A stretch of DNA of 34,795 bases from Prevotella sp. (GCA_017509155.1 JAFWQE010000226.1:1-34795), one strand, 5' to 3'; shown: positions 25,350 through 34,467, counted from the first letter of the stretch. Notes: generated from the sequence alone by a model not told the origin. Numbers and translations are program-made.

Positions 25350-26320
25350 ACATCTACAACGAAAAGCCCAAGATTGTGTTCTACCGTCAGCGTAGCTTCG
25401 GCGAGCTGATCAACGTGACGTTCGACTTCATCCGCGAGAACTGGAAGCCGCTGCTGCGCTTCATCACCTATCTGATTTTGCCCGTTGCACTCCTTCAGGG
25501 CGTGTCGTTTGGGTCGTTTCTCGACGACTACATGGGGACGATTGCCGATGCCGCCAATGGCAGCGAGGACAACCCGCTGGCCCTGTTCGGCGTGTCCTAT
25601 CTGTTCACCATCCTCTTCATGTTCGTGGGCTACTTCATCGTAACCACCGTCACCTACGTGCTGATGCAGCTCTACGACGAGAGCCCTCAGCGCCTGAAGG
25701 GCATCACGTTCGATGACCTGAAGCCGCGGTTCTGGCACGTCATGGGCCGGGTGCTGGTCACATTCCTCATTGCCGTGGCCATAGGTGTGGCAGCCATCCT
25801 GCTCATGGTGGCCGTGTCGGTGGTGGCCACACCGCTTCTGCTCTTCATCCTGATTCCCGCAGGAGCCGTTCTTGCCATTCCCTACAGCTTGGTGACGCCG
25901 CTCTATGTCTTCGAAGACTGCTCCGTCGGCGAGGCGCTTCAGCGAGGCTATCGGCTGGGGTTCAAGTCGTTCTGGCTCATCATCGGCCTGTCAATCCTGC
26001 TGAGCATCATCGTGCAGTTCATATCCGGCGTCGTCAGTCTGCCCATATCCATCTTCATGGGTGTGAAGGGGTTCCTCGGCGTACAGGGAGACAGCGCCGC
26101 CAACGGTCCCGTCATGACCATCCTCAGCTTCCTCCTTTCCTCCGTCTCGGCATACGTCACCTTTCTCGTCACTCCCATCATGACCATCGGACTGGCCTAT
26201 CTCTACAGCCACACCGTGGAGAAGGAAGACGGACTGACCAACAGTCGCGACATTGCGAACTTCGAACAGATGACCATGCCAAGGCACACCGACATCGACA
26301 ACTTCGACCAGCTGGTCTGA
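25346..26320 (+). CDS. Multipass membrane protein of unknown function
   Basis: A 324-residue protein with about six hydrophobic segments (roughly 34-52, 80-106, 133-162, 165-190, 210-240, 258-290). The N-terminal FYRQRSFGELINVTFDFIRE and the SLVTPLYVFEDCSVGEALQR block resemble membrane proteins found between SpoIIM and DUF4129 genes in Bacteroidales. A polar C-terminal tail ends DIDNFDQLV. Position 4 nt inside the previous gene implies tight coupling. I cannot assign a biochemical function. Confidence 0.8.
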   Translation: MNIYNEKPKIVFYRQRSFGELINVTFDFIRENWKPLLRFITYLILPVALLQGVSFGSFLDDYMGTIADAANGSEDNPLALFGVSYLFTILFMFVGYFIVTTVTYVLMQLYDESPQRLKGITFDDLKPRFWHVMGRVLVTFLIAVAIGVAAILLMVAVSVVATPLLLFILIPAGAVLAIPYSLVTPLYVFEDCSVGEALQRGYRLGFKSFWLIIGLSILLSIIVQFISGVVSLPISIFMGVKGFLGVQGDSAANGPVMTILSFLLSSVSAYVTFLVTPIMTIGLAYLYSHTVEKEDGLTNSRDIANFEQMTMPRHTDIDNFDQLV

Positions 26321-26392
26321 CCAACGTTCGCTCGTTCTTCGCTTCAGGCTACACATATTATATAATAATCAGACACACAGCGCCAATCATCT

Positions 26393-27130
26393 ATGGCTCC
26401 CATCGTCACCGATACACTCCGTCTGGACTCCGCCGCCATCAACGCATGGCGGCAGAATGAGGATTTCGACTACGACCGTGAGCTGATGAGGCCCACCAAA
26501 AACATCCTGGAATGGCTCTGGGAGGGTTTCAACGACCTGATGAAGAAGCTGCTGCCACACAACATGCCCGAAGGGACCGAAACCGCCATCGACGTGTTCT
26601 GCGTCCTGGTGCTGATAGGCCTGCTGGCGTGGTTCATCATCAAGCTCAAGCCAAGACTGTTTGCCCACAAGGACGATGTGGACAGGAGCTTCACGCTGGA
26701 AGACGACAACATCTACGGCATCGACTTCGACAGGCTCATCGCCGAGGCGGAGAGCCAGCACAACTACCGTCAGGTGGTGCGCCTGGTGTATCTGCAGACG
26801 CTGCGCCGCCTGGCCGACGCCGGTCGCATCAACTGGCAGCCCTACAAGACACCGATGCAATACACGAAGGAGTTCTCTGCCGCACCCTTCTGGCAGATGA
26901 CCCAGCATTTCCTGCTCATCAGATACGGAAACGGCGAGGCCAACGCCGACATGGCCAGCGAGATGGTGCAGAAGCAGCAGGCCATCATCAGGCAGCTGGA
27001 GGCCGAGGCCGGCAACATACCCTCGCCAGAGCCCCAGAACACCCGCCCCGCCGCCGCCCCGGCCGCCGTGTCAGACGCATCTCCGTCTGACCAACAACCA
27101 CCACAGCCGCAGAAAGGAGGTGAAGCATGA
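26393..27130 (+). CDS. DUF4129-domain membrane protein
   Basis: A 245-residue protein with one membrane helix (about 66-84). The N-terminal part is probably extracytoplasmic (an acidic stretch at RQNEDFDYDRE). The cytoplasmic DUF4129 part includes YRQVVRLVYLQTLRRLADAG and INWQPYKTPMQYTKEF. The Pro/Ala-rich tail (about 210-243, PSPEPQNTRPAAAPAAVSDA) is disordered. DUF4129 proteins are almost always next to MoxR and DUF58 genes; function unknown. It overlaps the next gene by 4 nt. No signal peptide is seen, so topology is an inference. Confidence 0.88.
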   Translation: MAPIVTDTLRLDSAAINAWRQNEDFDYDRELMRPTKNILEWLWEGFNDLMKKLLPHNMPEGTETAIDVFCVLVLIGLLAWFIIKLKPRLFAHKDDVDRSFTLEDDNIYGIDFDRLIAEAESQHNYRQVVRLVYLQTLRRLADAGRINWQPYKTPMQYTKEFSAAPFWQMTQHFLLIRYGNGEANADMASEMVQKQQAIIRQLEAEAGNIPSPEPQNTRPAAAPAAVSDASPSDQQPPQPQKGGEA

Positions 27131-28380
27131 AAGGGCGCAATCTGTACTTCTTCTGCATCGGGGCTTTCGTCGTGCTGGTCATCACCCTGCTGTTCCTGCG
27201 GCCCGTTCCGTTCTCCTGGAATCCCACTTTCGGCGCTCGCGACAAGAATCCCTTCGGATCCTACGTCTTCGACAGTCTGCTTCGCCAGGCCATGCCTGCA
27301 GGCTACAAGGTGAGAAACCTCAGCTGGCACGAGATAAAGACCGACAGCACGGCACGCCGGTCAAACCTTTTGTTCACCGAAGTGAGCTTTAGCGTGGACG
27401 AATCGGAAATGGGCGACCTGCTGGAACTGGTAGACAGCGGCATGAACATCTGCATAGCCGCCGACTACGTCTGCTACTCGCTCACCGACACGCTGGACCT
27501 GAAGACGCCCTGGTCCTACATCTCGACCACCGGCCTGCGCACTCTTCTGGCCAACAGACAGGTGCGCGACACCCTCTACTGGGAACAAGACAACCTGTTT
27601 GACTCGCGCTCGTTCGTCGTGAACGACGGTATGACGGGCGGCATGATCTGCAGCGACAGCGTCGGCTCTATGCCCATCTGGCAATATCATGCCTTCTTCC
27701 TGAACGACGAAGAATACGGTCCGTGCGTCATCAGCCATCGCGTTGGCCGCGGCAAACTGGTCTTTGTCATGTGTCCGCTTCTCTTCACCAACTACGGCAT
27801 GCTGAACCGTGACAACGCGCAGTTTGTGCTTCGAGCGCTGTCGCTCCTCGACCTTCGCCGGCCCACCATCCGCATCACCGACACCGTGAGCCGGTATTCG
27901 GCCGACGGCGACCAGATAAAGCCCGACACGCCCCTGCAGTTCTTCGTCATGAACAAGCCATTGCGCTGGGCCATCTACCTGGCCTTGGGCCTAGTAGCTG
28001 TCTTTATGCTGCTCCACCTGCGTCGCCGTCAGCGCGCCATTCCGGTGGTGAAGGAGCCCGAGAACAAGCAACTGGAGTTCGCACAGCTCATCGGAACACT
28101 CTATTATCAGAGAGGCGACCACGCCGACCTGCTGAGAAAGAAATACAACTATTTCGCCGAACACCTGCGGCGCGAGCTGTTTGTCGACATCGACAACGAG
28201 GCCGACGACCGCGACAACTTCCAGCGCATCGCCCTGATGACGTCGATTGACGAGCGCACCATCTCCGGCAGCATTCGCGCCATCCGCCAGACGGTTGCAG
28301 AGGAAGACCCGTTCCTCACCACCGAAATGCTACAAATGTACGTGGATACGATGAACAAAATCATCCGCGCCATCCAATAA
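27127..28380 (+). CDS. DUF4350-domain membrane protein
   Basis: A 417-residue protein with an N-terminal helix (about 8-24), an extracytoplasmic domain, and a second helix at about 279-297 (WAIYLALGLVAVFMLLHL) followed by basic RRRQR. The DUF4350 region has FGSYVFDSLLRQ and, after about 75 residues, a glutamine-amidotransferase-like fold fragment, and the GRGKLVFVMCPLLFTNYGML block that is typical of this family. The C-terminal cytoplasmic helical part has LIGTLYYQRGDHADLLRKKY. It probably forms a complex with the DUF4129 and MoxR partners. It lies 26 nt before the MoxR gene. Confidence 0.88.
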   Translation: MKGRNLYFFCIGAFVVLVITLLFLRPVPFSWNPTFGARDKNPFGSYVFDSLLRQAMPAGYKVRNLSWHEIKTDSTARRSNLLFTEVSFSVDESEMGDLLELVDSGMNICIAADYVCYSLTDTLDLKTPWSYISTTGLRTLLANRQVRDTLYWEQDNLFDSRSFVVNDGMTGGMICSDSVGSMPIWQYHAFFLNDEEYGPCVISHRVGRGKLVFVMCPLLFTNYGMLNRDNAQFVLRALSLLDLRRPTIRITDTVSRYSADGDQIKPDTPLQFFVMNKPLRWAIYLALGLVAVFMLLHLRRRQRAIPVVKEPENKQLEFAQLIGTLYYQRGDHADLLRKKYNYFAEHLRRELFVDIDNEADDRDNFQRIALMTSIDERTISGSIRAIRQTVAEEDPFLTTEMLQMYVDTMNKIIRAIQ

Positions 28381-28406
28381 AAGAACCATCTCAACCCCTA
28401 CAGAAC

Positions 28407-29384
28407 ATGGAACAACCAACCATTCCCGCTCCCGAATCGCTACAGGCCTTTGCCGAGAAGGCGAATACCCTGCGCCAGCAGATTGCCCAGGTCATAGTGG
28501 GCCAGCAGACAGCCGTCGACCTGCTTCTGACAACCATCCTCGCCGGCGGCCACGTGCTCATCGAGGGCGTGCCCGGCGTTGCCAAGACGCTGCTGGCAAG
28601 GCTCACGTCGAAGCTCATCGGCGCCGACTTCAGCCGCGTACAGTTCACGCCCGACCTCATGCCCAGCGACGTGCTCGGCACCAGTGTCTTCAACATGCAG
28701 AACGGCACGTTCAGCTTCCACGCCGGCCCCATCTTTGCCGACCTTGTGCTCGTGGATGAAATCAACCGCGCGCCGGCCAAGACGCAGGCAGCCCTCTTTG
28801 AAGTGATGGAAGAACGACAGGCCACCATCGACGGAGAGACGCACCCCATGAGCCCGCTCTACACCATCATCGCCACGCAGAACCCCGTTGAGCAGGAGGG
28901 AACCTACAAACTGCCCGAGGCACAGCTCGACCGTTTCCTCATGAAGATATCGATGGGCTATCCCACCGTTGACGAAGAGGTGGCCATCCTTGAGCGCCAT
29001 CAGCAGAACGCACGGCTCACCGCGCTCGACGACATCGTGCCGGTGGTCACCAAGGACGACATCCTGGAGATGCGACAGCTGCTCACGCAGGTCTACGTGG
29101 AGCCGTCGCTGCTGCGCTACATGGTGGAACTGGTGCAGCAGACGCGCCAGAGCCGCGCCGTCTTCCTGGGCGCCTCGCCGCGTGCCGCCGTCGCCATCCT
29201 GCAGGCATCCAAGGCGTTTGCACTGCTGCAAGGAAGGCTCTTCGTGAGTCCCGACGACATCAAATTCGTCACTCCTTGCATTCTCCACCATAGAATCATG
29301 CTCACGGCCGAGGCCGAAATGGAGGGATACACACCCTGGAAAGTCACGCTCAGGCTCATCGACAAGGTGGAAGTGCCGAAGTGA
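28407..29384 (+). CDS. MoxR-family AAA+ ATPase
   Basis: A 325-residue AAA+ protein. Walker A is GVPGVAKT (54-61), Walker B is LVLVDEIN (113-120), followed by RAPAKTQAALFEVMEERQ; sensor 1 is IIATQNPVEQEGTYKLPEAQ, and the LDRFLMK arginine-finger segment is intact. The C-terminal lid spans about 200-320. MoxR ATPases act as chaperones that assemble or activate partner complexes, often with VWA or DUF58 proteins. Here no VWA (Bat-type) gene is present; the partners are DUF58, DUF4129 and DUF4350 proteins. Confidence 0.95.
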   Translation: MEQPTIPAPESLQAFAEKANTLRQQIAQVIVGQQTAVDLLLTTILAGGHVLIEGVPGVAKTLLARLTSKLIGADFSRVQFTPDLMPSDVLGTSVFNMQNGTFSFHAGPIFADLVLVDEINRAPAKTQAALFEVMEERQATIDGETHPMSPLYTIIATQNPVEQEGTYKLPEAQLDRFLMKISMGYPTVDEEVAILERHQQNARLTALDDIVPVVTKDDILEMRQLLTQVYVEPSLLRYMVELVQQTRQSRAVFLGASPRAAVAILQASKAFALLQGRLFVSPDDIKFVTPCILHHRIMLTAEAEMEGYTPWKVTLRLIDKVEVPK

Positions 29385-29540
29385 TGCTGGGCGTTGGGTG
29401 ATGGATGACTGGTGTTGGTGGTTAGATGAAACGCTGCACGGCGACTAGCCACCATCCGCTTCAACAACCCATCATCACCCATCGCCTATCGCCCAACAGC
29501 TTCGCACCCTACCATCACCTACCATTAACCCCCATCACCC
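29385..29540. repeat. CATCACC-rich gap with imperfect inverted repeat
   Basis: The 156 bp between the MoxR and DUF58 genes hold GGGCGTTGGGTGATGGATGA on the left and complementary CACCATC, CAACCCATCATCACCCATCG and CGCCCAACAGC on the right. It is similar in style to the CATCC repeats at 13382. No gene is seen; the operon probably continues across it. Confidence 0.55.
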
Positions 29541-30875
29541 ATGCTACTCACCAACCGCTTCTACATAGCAGGTGCCGCCCTGGTGTTCGTTCTTGCCGCC
29601 GGCTACTTTGTGCCGCCATTGTTCATCATTGGCGTCGTGTTGCTGTGCGTTCTGGCATTGCTCACCCTGGCCGACTTCATCCTGCTGTACCACCGTCGGG
29701 GCATGCGGGCCGAGCGCATCATTGGCAACCGCCTGTCAAACGGCGACGACAACGATGTGCGCATCCGTTTGGAGAGCAGCTATCCGTTTGCCACGCGCAT
29801 AGAGGTCATCGACGAGGCGCCGTTCATCTTCCAGCGCCGCGACATCAGCTACCGCTTCCCTCTGGCCGCGCGCGCCGACACCACGCTGGTCTATCAGCTG
29901 CGCCCCACGCGCCGCGGCGTATATGGCTTCGGCCGCATCCGCGTGTTCGTCTGCACAAGACTCGGGCTGGCCGAGCGCCGTTTCACACAGGGCGAACCCG
30001 TCGACGTCGCCGTCTACCCGTCGTTCCTGCGACTGCGCCAATACGAACTGCTGGCCATCAGCGACAACCTCACCGAGACGGGAGCCAAGCGCATACGCCG
30101 CGTGGGCAACCAGACGGAGTTTGAGCACATCGAGGAATACACACCGGGCGCCGATTTCCGCACCATCAACTGGAAAGCCTCGGCACGTCGACATCAGCTC
30201 ATGGTCAACATCTACCAGGACGAACGGTCGCAGCGCGTCTACAGCATCATCGACAAAGGGCGCGTCATGCAGCAGGCGTTCCAGGGCATGACGCTGCTCG
30301 ACTACAGCATCAACGCCGCACTGGCACTGTCGTTTGTGGCCATGCGCAAGATGGACAACGCCGGTCTCATCACCTTCCATCAGCAGTTCGACAGCTTCGT
30401 GCCGGCCGACCGCCGCAGCAACCACATACAGACACTCATGGACACCCTGTACAGCCAGCAGACCACCTTTGGGGAAACCGACTTCTCGGCCCTCTGCACC
30501 TCGGTGAGCCGCCACATATCGCGGCGCTCGCTGCTGGTACTCTTCACCAGCTTCGGCTCCATGTCGGCCATGCAGCGCCAGCTTCCCTACCTGCGCCAGC
30601 TGTCGCGCCGCCACTGCCTGCTCGTGGTGTTTTTCGAGGACGACGACCTGCGCGCCTTTGCCAATCCGCCATCTACCAACACCCCTCACCCAGCACCCGA
30701 CTCCATCGAGACGCTCTATCAGCGCACCATCGCCGAGAAATTCGAATACGAGAAACGCCTCATCGTCTCGACGCTTCAGCAAAACGGCATCTACGCACTG
30801 CTCACCTCACCATCGCGGCTTTCCATAGCCGTCATCAACAAATACCTTGAACTCAAGTCGCGCAACGTGCTCTGA
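29541..30875 (+). CDS. DUF58-domain membrane protein
   Basis: A 444-residue protein. Two N-terminal helices (about 7-23 and 27-46) anchor it; a periplasmic-like beta region is followed by the DUF58 core YTPGADFRTINWKASAR (200-216) and a vWA-like C-terminal half (VYSIIDKGRVM, LLVLFTSFGSM). DUF58 proteins accompany MoxR ATPases in envelope-related operons. A Pro/Thr-rich segment, PPSTNTPHPAPDS (about residues 376-388), interrupts the usual C-terminal region and is encoded by repeat-like CACCC DNA. Last gene of the operon; a terminator stem overlaps its final codons. Confidence 0.93.
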   Translation: MLLTNRFYIAGAALVFVLAAGYFVPPLFIIGVVLLCVLALLTLADFILLYHRRGMRAERIIGNRLSNGDDNDVRIRLESSYPFATRIEVIDEAPFIFQRRDISYRFPLAARADTTLVYQLRPTRRGVYGFGRIRVFVCTRLGLAERRFTQGEPVDVAVYPSFLRLRQYELLAISDNLTETGAKRIRRVGNQTEFEHIEEYTPGADFRTINWKASARRHQLMVNIYQDERSQRVYSIIDKGRVMQQAFQGMTLLDYSINAALALSFVAMRKMDNAGLITFHQQFDSFVPADRRSNHIQTLMDTLYSQQTTFGETDFSALCTSVSRHISRRSLLVLFTSFGSMSAMQRQLPYLRQLSRRHCLLVVFFEDDDLRAFANPPSTNTPHPAPDSIETLYQRTIAEKFEYEKRLIVSTLQQNGIYALLTSPSRLSIAVINKYLELKSRNVL

Positions 30876-30892
30876 GCGTTGCGCCTTTTTTA
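30861..30892 (+). terminator. Terminator of the MoxR/DUF58 operon
   Basis: CGCAACG (30861-30867) pairs with CGTTGCG (30877-30883), followed by CCTTTTTTAT. The left arm lies in the last codons of the DUF58 gene and the stop codon is in the loop. Confidence 0.8.
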
Positions 30893-30975
30893 TATCCTTT
30901 TCGCACTTTTTGACAACACAGAAAGAGCAAACCACTTCTTTTTTTTGAAAAAAGTATAATATTCATGACAAAGAT

Positions 30976-31006
30976 TTGTCAGATAATTTTATTTTCTTTA
31001 ACTTTG
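30976..31006 (+). promoter_or_regulatory. Bacteroidetes-type promoter of the secreted protein gene
   Basis: TTG (30976-30978) and TAACTTTG (30999-31006) with a 20-bp spacer; AT-rich surroundings; leader about 80 nt. Confidence 0.8.
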
Positions 31007-31094
31007 CCGCGCTTTTGCAGCACTTTTTGACAGGATTGTAGAAGAATATTCACTCGAATCATATTAAAATAACAATTATAACAATCTTAATCAC

Positions 31095-34000
31095 ATGAAG
31101 AAAATCAACTTTTTCTTTGCGTTGTTGCTCACGTTTATTGGGGCGACAACATCAAATGCTGAAGAACTGACCGTATGTGAAGGTTCTGCAAGAAACTCTT
31201 ATGTACCTGTCTATGGTTACTGGGCCGACACGCAGGGTCAGAAAAGCGAGTTCATTATTACCGCTGACAAACTGAGCGCCATGGCAGGCGCTACCATCAA
31301 TCAGATGCAGTTCCATCTGTATTCTTCTGCTTCCAAAGCCTGGCAAGCCACTTACGAAGTTTTTCTAAAAGAAATCGAAGAGAGTGAGTTCTCCGTAACA
31401 TCAAGCTACAATTCTTCAACTGCAAATGCCGTTGGAAAGGAAGGAGCCACAATAGTATATACGGGTAATCTGGATGCTACTGGTAGTACCATGACCATTG
31501 ATTTCAGTGAGGAGTTCAATTATGAAGGCGGTAACCTGTTGGTGGGTATTTATATGACAAACAAAGGTTCAAACTGTCCGGATGCAATCTTCAAAGGTAT
31601 AGAGTCTGAAAACGGCTCTTGGTACTATACATCTTCTTCAGGTAACAAGCCTCAAAACTTTATTCCACAGACCACTTTCAGCTATATTTCCTCTGACGGC
31701 CCTGCTCTCCGTGTAAAAGACTACAAGGATGGGGACACCTTCTCTTTCGGTATGGTGAACCCACGCACGCAGAAAACCATCACGCTGACGAATCCTGGAA
31801 CAGAGGAAATCACGGTGAACATCTCCACTACAGGCGATTTCACTGCAGACGCCACGAAGACCATCGCCGCCAAAGGTGAAGAAACCGTGACAATTACTGC
31901 GCCCGATGCCACCAGCAACGGCACCATTACTTTCACGCCGACCGACGATAATGTCGATGCCATTACGCTCAACCTTAGTTGCATCATCAAGGATCCCGAC
32001 AAGTTCTTTGAGGATTTCTCTGGCAATGCTCTTCCCGATGAATGGGAGACCGTTGGTATAGGCAGCTATACTAGTTATTCTGGATATGAGTGGTCTTTCA
32101 CAGAAGGGTTTGCCACGTACAAGAAGAGCTCATCCTCTGAAAGCTATCTCACCAATTACTATCATTCACTCATCACGCCAGAGCTTACCTTTACAGAGGG
32201 TGAAAAGCTGCTGTTTAAACTGAAGAAAAACACTGAGTATTCTTCTTCTGTAGGCAGCCTCTACGTGGAGTATTCCACAGACAAGAATACTTGGACAACA
32301 GCTACCGACGGCCACTTCAGCGCCAGCACCATCACTGAAAACTGGGCTGATTGCGAAGTTACAATCCCTGCCTCGGCCAAGTTTATCCGTTTCCGCGCTT
32401 GTGGTGTTTCTATCGACGATGTCTACGGTGGCACACCGTCTCAGGCTCCCCGTATGGTGGTAACTGCCGAGGACCACAACTTTGGCTTCGTCGTTGCTGA
32501 CGCAACCTATACCTTCAACGTAAGGAATGCTGGAAAGTCTGAGCTGACAGGCATCCAGATAACTTCAAGCAGCGAAGCTTTCACCATTGCTAGTGCCCCC
32601 GAGACACTCGCTGCAGGCGCTGGTTCCGATGTCACCGTAACGTTGGGCACCGCTACCAAGGGAGCCCAAAGCGGAGTTATCACCATTACAGCACCCGACC
32701 AAACCGAGATTACACTCAACGTAAACGGCTACGTAGGCGACGACACCAAGCTCTTCGTTGACTTTAACGACAATGCAGCTCCAGAAGGTTGGACCAACAA
32801 GGGTTGGACTTTCAGTAATGGAGCCGCTGTGGGTGGTTATGTCTCTGGCAATAAGGATAGCGACGCGAACCTTATTTCGCCTGCCATCACCGTTGCTGAC
32901 GGCGATGTCATGGCCATCGAAGCGATGGGTACATCTTCCATGGCAGAGCTTCGCGTTTACAAAAGCACCGACAATGGCGCCACTTGGGAGCTTGCAAAGA
33001 ACTTCGACTCGGAGGTGCAAGCCAATACCACAAACTTCACTGTTGTAACTCTCGACAAAATTGCCGAAGGCAACTACCTGCTGATGTTCGTGGGCTATGC
33101 TGTAAAAGTGAACACAATCAACGGCTTCAATCTCGCAGCTCTTGACCACGACATAGCCATCACCGACAGCAACATCCCCACTGAGGGCTACGAAGGCGAG
33201 GAATACACAGCTTCCGTCACCGTGCAGGAGAAGGCCGGCAAGGTCGAGACCATCACCGCCAAGCTCTACATCGACGGAACCGTAGTGGCCGAGCAGGAGC
33301 AGAACGTAGCCGCCAACGAGACGGCCACCATCCAGGTTTCCTTCACGCCGACAGAGCCCGTCAGCTACAAGAAGGCCTACATCGAGGTCAGCTATGGCGA
33401 CAACAGCACGGTGAAGACCGATGAGACAACCATCAGCATCAACACCATGCTCGTCATCGACGAGGCCACGGCCAACACCTTCGAGACGTACTCTGGCAAG
33501 GTGAAACTCAACTACACCGTCTACGACGGCTGGAACACCATCGCCCTGCCCTTCATGGTCAGCGACCTCAGCGTCTTCGGAACCGGCGCCAAGGTCTACT
33601 CGCTGACGGGCTACAACAACGGAAGCCTGCAGCTCACATCGGCTACATCAATGGCCTCAGCAACTCCCTACGTGCTCTACGTAGAGACGGCAACCACCGA
33701 GCCCATCGTCTTCAACAACGTGAGCATCTACTCTGCCACCGCTGCCGAGTCAGAGTGCCGCACGGCCCAGGGCGGCGCTACCTTCCAGGGAACCTATAAG
33801 CCGATTGAAGCCGGTTCGATGAACATCACCTGGTACGGCGTCACGGGCGAAGGCAAGATTATGAAGGCAGGCAGCGGCGCCTCCATCAAGGCCATGCACG
33901 CCTACTTCACGCTGCCCGAAGGCGATGAGGCCAAGACCATTGCCTACGACGGCATCGTTGCTGGCGACGATGGCACCGCCACCGCCATTAACGCACTGCT

Positions 34001-34109
34001 CAACGGCAACTCTCAGGGCGAACTCTACGACCTGAGCGGACGTCGCGTCGAAGGAAGTGTCAAGGCTGGCATCTACGTGAGAAACGGAAAGAAGATTGTC
34101 ATCAAGTAA
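31095..34109 (+). CDS. Large secreted multidomain protein with C-terminal sorting tail
   Basis: A 1004-residue secreted protein. Signal peptide 1-22 (ending TTSNA). An uncharacterised beta domain (about 23-200) is followed by an ASH/Hydin-like immunoglobulin domain (about 208-298), a jelly-roll-type domain (about 306-440, starting EDFSGNALPDEW), a second ASH-like domain (about 452-548), a second jelly roll (about 552-683, VDFNDNAAPEGW), a CARDB-like Ig domain (about 684-790), and a WNTIALPF domain (from about 812). The end, YDLSGRRVEGSVKAGIYVRN then GKKIVIK, resembles the type IX secretion sorting domain. It is probably surface-exposed or adhesive. The 5' two-thirds is visibly less GC-rich in codon use than the 3' third. 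No catalytic motif seen. Confidence 0.85.
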   Translation: MKKINFFFALLLTFIGATTSNAEELTVCEGSARNSYVPVYGYWADTQGQKSEFIITADKLSAMAGATINQMQFHLYSSASKAWQATYEVFLKEIEESEFSVTSSYNSSTANAVGKEGATIVYTGNLDATGSTMTIDFSEEFNYEGGNLLVGIYMTNKGSNCPDAIFKGIESENGSWYYTSSSGNKPQNFIPQTTFSYISSDGPALRVKDYKDGDTFSFGMVNPRTQKTITLTNPGTEEITVNISTTGDFTADATKTIAAKGEETVTITAPDATSNGTITFTPTDDNVDAITLNLSCIIKDPDKFFEDFSGNALPDEWETVGIGSYTSYSGYEWSFTEGFATYKKSSSSESYLTNYYHSLITPELTFTEGEKLLFKLKKNTEYSSSVGSLYVEYSTDKNTWTTATDGHFSASTITENWADCEVTIPASAKFIRFRACGVSIDDVYGGTPSQAPRMVVTAEDHNFGFVVADATYTFNVRNAGKSELTGIQITSSSEAFTIASAPETLAAGAGSDVTVTLGTATKGAQSGVITITAPDQTEITLNVNGYVGDDTKLFVDFNDNAAPEGWTNKGWTFSNGAAVGGYVSGNKDSDANLISPAITVADGDVMAIEAMGTSSMAELRVYKSTDNGATWELAKNFDSEVQANTTNFTVVTLDKIAEGNYLLMFVGYAVKVNTINGFNLAALDHDIAITDSNIPTEGYEGEEYTASVTVQEKAGKVETITAKLYIDGTVVAEQEQNVAANETATIQVSFTPTEPVSYKKAYIEVSYGDNSTVKTDETTISINTMLVIDEATANTFETYSGKVKLNYTVYDGWNTIALPFMVSDLSVFGTGAKVYSLTGYNNGSLQLTSATSMASATPYVLYVETATTEPIVFNNVSIYSATAAESECRTAQGGATFQGTYKPIEAGSMNITWYGVTGEGKIMKAGSGASIKAMHAYFTLPEGDEAKTIAYDGIVAGDDGTATAINALLNGNSQGELYDLSGRRVEGSVKAGIYVRNGKKIVIK

Positions 34110-34127
34110 TAAACAATAATCATACGG

Positions 34128-34177
34128 TTGCCAATGCTTCGCACGGCGACAGCGCTTCATCTGCTAAGCATTGGCAA
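34128..34177 (+). promoter_or_regulatory. 12-bp stem-loop between the secreted protein and the 47-codon gene
   Basis: TTGCCAATGCTT (34128-34139) pairs perfectly with AAGCATTGGCAA (34166-34177) around a 26-nt loop. No T-run follows, so it may be an mRNA processing or stabilising structure rather than a terminator. Confidence 0.65.
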
Positions 34178-34195
34178 TCAAATAACAAAACCACA

Positions 34196-34339
34196 ATGAA
34201 AAAGATTTATAACGAACCCCGCATCAAGGTCATCAAGATAGAAGTGACATGCCTCAGCGCCGCTTCAGAACTCGACTCGAAAGAGAGCCAGCAGGAAGTG
34301 GCACCCACCAAGGAGGAGTACAACGGCATCTTCAGATAA
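34196..34339 (+). CDS. 47-residue small protein downstream of the secreted protein
   Basis: An ORF starting MKKIYNEPRIKVIKIEVTCL and followed by SAASELDSKESQQEV, ending NGIFR. The pattern, a basic MKK.Y..P..KV start, a short hydrophobic Leu/Ser/Ala-Ala-Ser turn, then a polar acidic tail, matches many unnamed small Bacteroidales proteins that I recall next to secreted or surface proteins. It lies 86 bp after the large gene's stop and before a strong terminator, probably in the same transcript. It has no signal peptide or membrane helix. A peptide-precursor (RiPP-like) or small regulatory role is speculative. One Cys, at position 19. Confidence 0.65.
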   Translation: MKKIYNEPRIKVIKIEVTCLSAASELDSKESQQEVAPTKEEYNGIFR

Positions 34340-34406
34340 GCATTCCGTCGGTTCACTGAACCAAATACGCAGGCACGCGCTGACAAAAGCGCCGCCTTGA
34401 CGATAG

Positions 34407-34467
34407 AAAATCTAGGTTTCTTTCTTCAATATCGCCAGATTAGAAGAGAAAAACCTAGATTTTTTTT
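34407..34467 (+). terminator. Strong terminator after the small gene
   Basis: AAAATCTAGGTTT (34407-34419) pairs perfectly with AAACCTAGATTTT (34451-34463), a 13-bp stem with a 31-nt loop, followed by further T. It probably ends the transcript of the secreted protein and small protein. Confidence 0.8.

Noticed and set aside
34196-34339. Small protein as a lipoprotein or membrane toxin
   Set aside because: No hydrophobic helix or lipobox: Cys19 is not preceded by a hydrophobic signal core, and the tail is polar.
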